Origin: Mesobacterium pallidum
GTDB taxonomy: Bacteria; Pseudomonadota; Alphaproteobacteria; Rhodobacterales; Rhodobacteraceae
Direction: 5' to 3'
Assembly: GCF_019966535.1 (NCBI RefSeq)
Contig: NZ_JAIMID010000010.1
Span: 1 to 64,000 of the forward strand
DNA: 64,000 nt
Shown here in pieces: positions 60,099 through 64,000 of this stretch. The notes under the pieces are model-generated. The model searched no databases. It had not been told where the DNA came from and saw only the letters and a list, made by a program, of their open reading frames with translations. Made by a program: the position numbers and the translations under genes. Numbering within the stretch: the first letter of the stretch is position 1; each line of letters starts with the position of its first letter.

Positions 60099-61045
60099 GC
60101 CGGTTGCCGGAGCACGCGGGGCACCTTGAACTCGACGTTCTCCTTGGCGGTCTCGACTTCCTCGATGGTCACGTCGTAGCGCTCGGAAAAGGCGGCGATG
60201 ACCTCGTCCACCAGCACCTCGGGCGCGCTGGCCCCGGCGGTGATGCCGAGCGAGGCGATGCCCTCGAGCGCGCGCCAGTCGATGTCGGTGGCGCGCTGCA
60301 CCAGCTGGGCATAGCTGCAGCCGGCCTTGGCCGCGACCTCGACCAGCCGCTTGGAGTTTGACGAGTTCGGCGCGCCGACGACCAGCAGCGCATCGGCGCG
60401 CGGCGCGATGGCCTTGACGGCGGCCTGGCGGTTGGTGGTCGCGTAGCAGATGTCTTCCTTGTGCGGGCCGACGATGGCCGGAAAGCGCGCCTGCAGCGCC
60501 GCCACGATCCCGGCGGTGTCGTCGATCGACAGGGTGGTCTGGGTGACATAGGCCAGCCGCTCGGGGTCGCGGACCTGCACATGGGCCACGTCTTCGGCCG
60601 TCTCGACCAGCAGTACCTCGCCCTCGGGCAGCTGGCCCATGGTGCCGATGGTCTCGGGGTGGCCGGCATGGCCGATCATGATCATCTGCAGGCCGGCGGC
60701 GTGGTGGCGTTCGGCCTCCACATGCACCTTGCTGACCAGCGGGCAGGTGGCATCGACATAGACCATCTCGCGCGCCTCGGCCTTGGCGGGGACGGATTTC
60801 GGCACGCCGTGGGCCGAGAAGATCACCGGGCGGTCATCGGGCGCCTCGGCCAGCGTTTCGACGAAGACGGCGCCCTGGTCGCGCAGATTGTCGACCACGT
60901 ACTTGTTGTGCACGATCTCGTGCCGGACATAGACCGGCGCGCCCCATTTCTGCAGCGCCATCTCGACGATCTTGATGGCGCGGTCGACACCGGCGCAAAA
61001 GCCGCGCGGGGCGGCAAGGTACAGGGTCAGCGGGGGCTTGGTCAT
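60095..61045 (-). CDS. ispH: 4-hydroxy-3-methylbut-2-enyl diphosphate reductase
   Basis: Last step of the MEP isoprenoid pathway, giving IPP and DMAPP with a 4Fe-4S cluster. The 316-residue enzyme has three cluster cysteines: [19 protein letters not shown] (about 18), [17 protein letters not shown] (about 103) and [15 protein letters not shown] (about 200). The proton-relay Glu is in [10 protein letters not shown]. First gene of a four-gene operon with overlapping codons. Confidence 0.96.
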   Translation of the reverse strand: MTKPPLTLYLAAPRGFCAGVDRAIKIVEMALQKWGAPVYVRHEIVHNKYVVDNLRDQGAVFVETLAEAPDDRPVIFSAHGVPKSVPAKAEAREMVYVDATCPLVSKVHVEAERHHAAGLQMIMIGHAGHPETIGTMGQLPEGEVLLVETAEDVAHVQVRDPERLAYVTQTTLSIDDTAGIVAALQARFPAIVGPHKEDICYATTNRQAAVKAIAPRADALLVVGAPNSSNSKRLVEVAAKAGCSYAQLVQRATDIDWRALEGIASLGITAGASAPEVLVDEVIAAFSERYDVTIEEVETAKENVEFKVPRVLRQPA

Positions 61046-61069
61046 GGCGCGGTCTCCTTGCCCTGTGAC

Positions 61070-61693
61070 CTAGGCCATCGGGGCGCCGGAATCCAGCCGT
61101 GCGGGCGGGAAAAGCCGGGTGAGGCGGGCCAGCGCCTGCGTGCTGCGCGCCTCGATGAAGGCCGCGCCCGGTTGGGGCAGGGCGCCGGTGACGCGGCGCA
61201 GCTGAAGGTCTCCGATCAGCAGGGCGAACCAGGCCTCGGCCTGCTCGGCCTCTGGCGCGGGGCCAAGCACGCCCTGCGCCTGCGCGCGGCCCATCAGCGC
61301 GGCGATGCGTGGGGCGACCACCTCGCGCCCGCCTTCGGCCAACAGGCGGCCGAGGTCTCCGCTGGCGTCGGCTGCCGCCGCGCGGTTCAGCGCCACGGCG
61401 GCGGGGCCCAGCAGCATGGTCAGCAGCCGTGCGCCCGCCTGGTCCAGCGCGTCGCCCGCATCGGCGTCTTCGGCCACCTCCAGCGTATCCTCGAGCGAGG
61501 CGGTGTTGCCTGCGATCAGCGCGCGGATCAGCCCGGTCTTGTCGCCGTACCAGCGGTAGAGCGTCTCCATCGACGCCTTTGCGGCCTTGGCCACGCCGTT
61601 CATCGACAGGCCGGCATAACCCTTGTCGGCCAGCAGGGCATAGGCGGCGGCTTCGATCTGGGCGGCACGGGCATTGCGGGCATCGGTCTTCAC
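61070..61693 (-). CDS. TetR-family transcriptional regulator
   Basis: A 207-residue repressor candidate. The HTH (about 12-58) contains GYAGLSMNGVAKAAKASMETLYRWY, with the ETLYRWYGDK recognition helix end. The C-terminal half is a helical TetR_C domain with the W-x-x-L-x-x-G-x-LQLRR segment. GTG 61693 was chosen because GGAG sits seven bases upstream, while the frame's farther upstream start is a TTG without a Shine-Dalgarno. It is divergent from the DUF1772-like gene, with two palindromes between them. Confidence 0.85.
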   Translation of the reverse strand: MKTDARNARAAQIEAAAYALLADKGYAGLSMNGVAKAAKASMETLYRWYGDKTGLIRALIAGNTASLEDTLEVAEDADAGDALDQAGARLLTMLLGPAAVALNRAAAADASGDLGRLLAEGGREVVAPRIAALMGRAQAQGVLGPAPEAEQAEAWFALLIGDLQLRRVTGALPQPGAAFIEARSTQALARLTRLFPPARLDSGAPMA

Positions 61694-61726
61694 GTGGGGG
61701 CTCCGGGTCGAAAGGCTTGACGACAA

Positions 61727-61771
61727 CCGTAACTGTGGTTACGGATAAGTCGAGGCGTAATTATAGTTACG
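61727..61771. promoter_or_regulatory. Two candidate TetR operators in the divergent promoter
   Basis: CCGTAACTGTGGTTACGG (61727-61744) is a palindrome with 7-bp arms; CGTAATTATAGTTACG (61756-61771) is a related one with 5-bp arms. The centres are 28 bases apart and share CGTAA...TTACG. They lie between the TetR gene and the membrane protein it probably controls. Confidence 0.65.
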
Positions 61772-61803
61772 GTTTTGGGGCGCGGCCCCGGAGAGGAGAC
61801 CAC

Positions 61804-62325
61804 ATGACCAACCTTCTGAAACCCATGGCGCTGGTGTCGCTGCTGCTGAGCGGCGCGATCTTTGGCTTTTTCTATGCCTGGATCTGTTCGACCATGTGGG
61901 GGCTGGATGCGGCCGACCCGCGTGTCGCGATCGAGGCGATGCAGGCGATGAACGCATCGGTCCGCAACCCGGTCTTTGCACCGGCCTTCTTCGGCACGCC
62001 CTTCGTGCTGATGGCGACCGGGCTGGTTGCCCGGGCGGCAGGGCAGGGGCGGGCGGCGCTGGCCTTTGGCGCGGCGGGGCTGCTGTATCTTGTGGGCGGG
62101 ATGATCCTGACCATGGCGGTCAACGTGCCGATGAACGAGGCGCTGGGCGCGACGGCCGTGCCAGAAAGCCGCGAGGCGGCCGAGTCGATCTGGCTGGCCT
62201 ATTCGCCGCGCTGGCAGGTCTACAACATCGCGCGGACAATCGTGTCGGGGCTGTCGCTGCTGCTGTGCGGGCTGGGCGTCCTGGCGCTGGGCGCGGACGT
62301 CAGGTCGCGGGTGGCGCCGGCCTGA
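61804..62325 (+). CDS. DUF1772-like membrane protein
   Basis: A 173-residue protein with four predicted membrane helices: ALVSLLLSGAIFGFFYAWIC, PVFAPAFFGTPFVLMATGLV, LLYLVGGMILTMAVNVPMNE and IVSGLSLLLCGLGVLALG. The segments GFFYAWICSTMWGLD, the VAIEAMQAMN loop and NVPMNEALG are typical of DUF1772. The function is unknown; in this family TetR linkage is common. The two operators upstream suggest it is the regulator's main target. Confidence 0.8.
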   Translation: MTNLLKPMALVSLLLSGAIFGFFYAWICSTMWGLDAADPRVAIEAMQAMNASVRNPVFAPAFFGTPFVLMATGLVARAAGQGRAALAFGAAGLLYLVGGMILTMAVNVPMNEALGATAVPESREAAESIWLAYSPRWQVYNIARTIVSGLSLLLCGLGVLALGADVRSRVAPA

Positions 62326-62370
62326 CGGACGGTCCGGTCCGCCAGGCGCCGGGATTGCAATTCACCCGCG

Positions 62371-62407
62371 TTAACCAAAAAAGGGCCCCGGCATCACCGG
62401 GGCCCTT
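62371..62407 (-). terminator. Rho-independent terminator of the NYN gene
   Basis: AAGGGCCCCGG (62381-62391) and CCGGGGCCCTT (62397-62407) form a perfect 11-bp stem with a 5-nt loop, followed on the minus strand by TTTTTTGG. It may also stop read-through from the plus-strand DUF1772-like gene. Confidence 0.85.
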
Positions 62408-62421
62408 CTATCATGTGCGGC

Positions 62422-63003
62422 TCAGGAGCCCGTCGCGGCGACCCGCTCACCGCGGTCCGGGCGGTCGCTGGTGTCGCGCGGGGGCCGGCCGATGACCTCC
62501 TTGAGGTCGTCGAGCTCGATGAAGTTGTCGGCCTGGCGGCGCAGTTCGTCGGCGATCATCGGCGGTTGGCTGCGGATGGTCGACACGACCGACACGCGCA
62601 CGCCCTGGCGCTGCAGGCTCTCGACCAGCGGGCGGAAGTCGCCGTCGCCCGAGAACAGCACGATATGGTCGATCCGCGGAGCCAGCTCCATGGCGTCGAC
62701 CGTCAGCTCGATGTCCATGTTGCCCTTGACCTTCCGGCGGCCCTGGCTGTCGGTGTATTCCTTCGCCGGCTTGGTCACCATGGTGAAGCCGTTGTAGTTC
62801 AGCCAGTCGACCAGCGGACGGATCGGGGAATATTCCTCGTTGTCCAGCAGGGCCGTGTAGTAGAAAGCGCGGAGGAGTTTTCCGCGGCGCATGAACTCTC
62901 CGCGCAGGAGCTTGTAATCGATGTCGAACCCGAGCGCCTTCGCGGCCGCGTAAAGGTTCGAACCATCGATGAACAGCGCCAGCCGTTCGTCCTTGTAAAA
63001 CAT
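62422..63003 (-). CDS. NYN-domain (LabA/DUF88-like) putative ribonuclease
   Basis: A 193-residue PIN-like nuclease. The acidic site is formed by LALFIDGSNLYAAAKALGFD (first Asp), GNMDIELTVDAMELA (second/third Asp) and VLFSGDGDFRPLVESLQRQG (fourth Asp). This is the NYN pattern seen in LabA and human LIMKAIN-type proteins, suggesting processing of a structured RNA. ATG 63003 has AAGGAA at good spacing. It is divergent from folK. Its RNA target is unknown. Confidence 0.85.
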   Translation of the reverse strand: MFYKDERLALFIDGSNLYAAAKALGFDIDYKLLRGEFMRRGKLLRAFYYTALLDNEEYSPIRPLVDWLNYNGFTMVTKPAKEYTDSQGRRKVKGNMDIELTVDAMELAPRIDHIVLFSGDGDFRPLVESLQRQGVRVSVVSTIRSQPPMIADELRRQADNFIELDDLKEVIGRPPRDTSDRPDRGERVAATGS

Positions 63004-63149
63004 CTTTTTCCTTCCGAAATACGCTTTACCAATGGGGATCCGTGAGTGAGTGGTGAGCGGCAAAGCGTGCCGTCAAACCTAGGAATATTTTCCCCGTGCG
63101 GCAAGTGTAGCAGGACGCGAATTGCCCGGCGAGTGTGGAGGGACGTATT

Positions 63150-63704
63150 TTGCAGAAGCTGTTGGCTTTCGGGGGAAATATTCCATCGGTTGCAGGTAAC
63201 CCTACGGAAACTATTTCGCGCGCCTTGCGTGAACTGGCAAAATACGGCGTGGTGATTCGCGCCCTGAGCCGGTTCTTTGAAACGCCCTGCTTCCCCGCGG
63301 GGGCCGGTCCGGATTACGTCAATGCGGCAGTCGAAGTGACTTTTGACGGCACGCCCGAAGCGCTTTTGGCCTGCCTGCACGCGGTCGAGGAAACCTTTGG
63401 CCGCAAGCGCGAAACGCGCTGGGGGATGCGCAGCCTCGATATCGACCTGCTGGCCTGGGGGGATCGGGTCCGCCCCGATGCCGACGGCTTTGACGCCTGG
63501 CGGAGCCTGACCCCCGAGGCGCAGCGCCTGCGCGCGCCCGAAGAGCTGATCCTGCCGCATCCGCGGATCCAGGACCGGGCCTTCGTGCTGGTGCCGCTGG
63601 CCGACATCGCGCGGGACTGGGTCCACCCGGTGCTGGGGCGCAGCGTCGCGCAGATGCTCGACGCCCTTGATTCCGAAGAGGTCGCAAGCGTCAAGCCGTT
63701 GTGA
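63150..63704 (+). CDS. folK: 2-amino-4-hydroxy-6-hydroxymethyldihydropteridine pyrophosphokinase
   Basis: HPPK of folate synthesis, transferring pyrophosphate from ATP to hydroxymethyl-dihydropterin. [10 protein letters not shown] is the pterin-binding start, [20 protein letters not shown] the middle block, and [20 protein letters not shown] holds the two Mg-binding Asp. [20 protein letters not shown] closes the site. The start is uncertain: TTG 63150 has GGAGG eight bases upstream, while GTG 63135 in the same frame would add five residues. About 184 residues. Confidence 0.9.
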   Translation: MQKLLAFGGNIPSVAGNPTETISRALRELAKYGVVIRALSRFFETPCFPAGAGPDYVNAAVEVTFDGTPEALLACLHAVEETFGRKRETRWGMRSLDIDLLAWGDRVRPDADGFDAWRSLTPEAQRLRAPEELILPHPRIQDRAFVLVPLADIARDWVHPVLGRSVAQMLDALDSEEVASVKPL

Positions 63705-63793
63705 AGGCCCGTGATTCTCCGGTTGCATCCGGGCCGGTTCCGCTATATGCAGGGTCGTTCATCAGGCCCCTGTTCCCAATCCCGGAGATCCCC

Positions 63794-64000
63794 ATGGCAC
63801 GCGTGACCGTAGAAGACTGCGTCGACAAGGTTCCGAACCGTTTCGAGCTGGTGATGCTGGCCGCCCACCGGGCGCGCGAGATCTCGTCGGGGGCGCCGCT
63901 GACCGTGGACCGCGACAACGACAAGAACCCGGTCGTGTCGCTGCGCGAGATCGCCGAGGAAACCCAGACCGCCGACGACCTGCGCGAGCGCCTGATCGAG
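63794..64000 (+). CDS. rpoZ: RNA polymerase omega subunit (5' part, cut by window end)
   Basis: First 69 codons of the omega subunit, beginning [20 protein letters not shown] and [20 protein letters not shown], the conserved N-terminal half that contacts beta'. [20 protein letters not shown] is also typical. The gene runs past the end of the window; in many alphaproteobacteria spoT/relA follows. CGGAGATC precedes the ATG. Confidence 0.96.
   Translation, partial: MARVTVEDCVDKVPNRFELVMLAAHRAREISSGAPLTVDRDNDKNPVVSLREIAEETQTADDLRERLIE

Overview
The window is GC-rich, densely packed chromosome from an alphaproteobacterium, most likely Rhodobacterales (Rhodobacteraceae/Roseobacteraceae). Pointers are an F0 ATP synthase cluster ordered I-a-c-b'-b, three tandem peptide deformylase genes before fmt, a candidate Irr-type iron box, and a very large load of ABC importers for organic nitrogen, sugars and nucleosides. 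No rRNA, tRNA or CRISPR array was seen.

Layout. 1-850: debris of IS3- and IS110-like transposases and of a 2OG-Fe(II) oxygenase. 854-6215: a YtfQRT-YjfF-type sugar importer with its GntR regulator at the operon end. 6377-19483: a putative quaternary-amine (betaine-like) catabolic region with a DgcA/StcD-like flavoprotein demethylase, a peptide-family ABC importer, a Rieske oxygenase with its ferredoxin reductase, and a choline-dehydrogenase-like GMC enzyme. 19572-21286: divergent Lrp regulator and alanine dehydrogenase. 21318-25752: endolysin-like muramidase, F0 ATP synthase operon, small OmpA protein. 26490-34335: polyamine island (SpuC-like aminotransferase, GntR regulator, PotFGHI-like importer, amine oxidase) with a shared palindrome as candidate operator. 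34332-39742: lytic transglycosylase, degenerate receiver protein, glutathionyl-hydroquinone-reductase-type GST, thioesterase, TauE/TIGR02186 pair. 40178-46569: BMP-type nucleoside importer with purine nucleoside phosphorylase, interrupted by a VasI-like gene bounded by an 18-bp direct repeat. 46794-64000: housekeeping genes (rimI, tsaB, NFU protein, trpS, def x3, fmt, rnhA, ispH, folK, rpoZ) mixed with membrane and regulatory genes.

How the parts work together. Four ABC importers bring in a sugar, a betaine- or peptide-like solute, polyamines and nucleosides. Each is encoded with enzymes or a regulator that fit its substrate. In all four operons a stem-loop lies between the solute-binding-protein gene and the next gene, as expected if the binding protein is made in excess.

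Points most worth a second look: the VasI-like cassette inside the nucleoside operon, a family of bipartite hairpin repeats in intergenic gaps, a motif shared through the betaine-like region, and two proteins that keep their fold signature but have lost catalytic residues (the third deformylase and a rhomboid-like protein).
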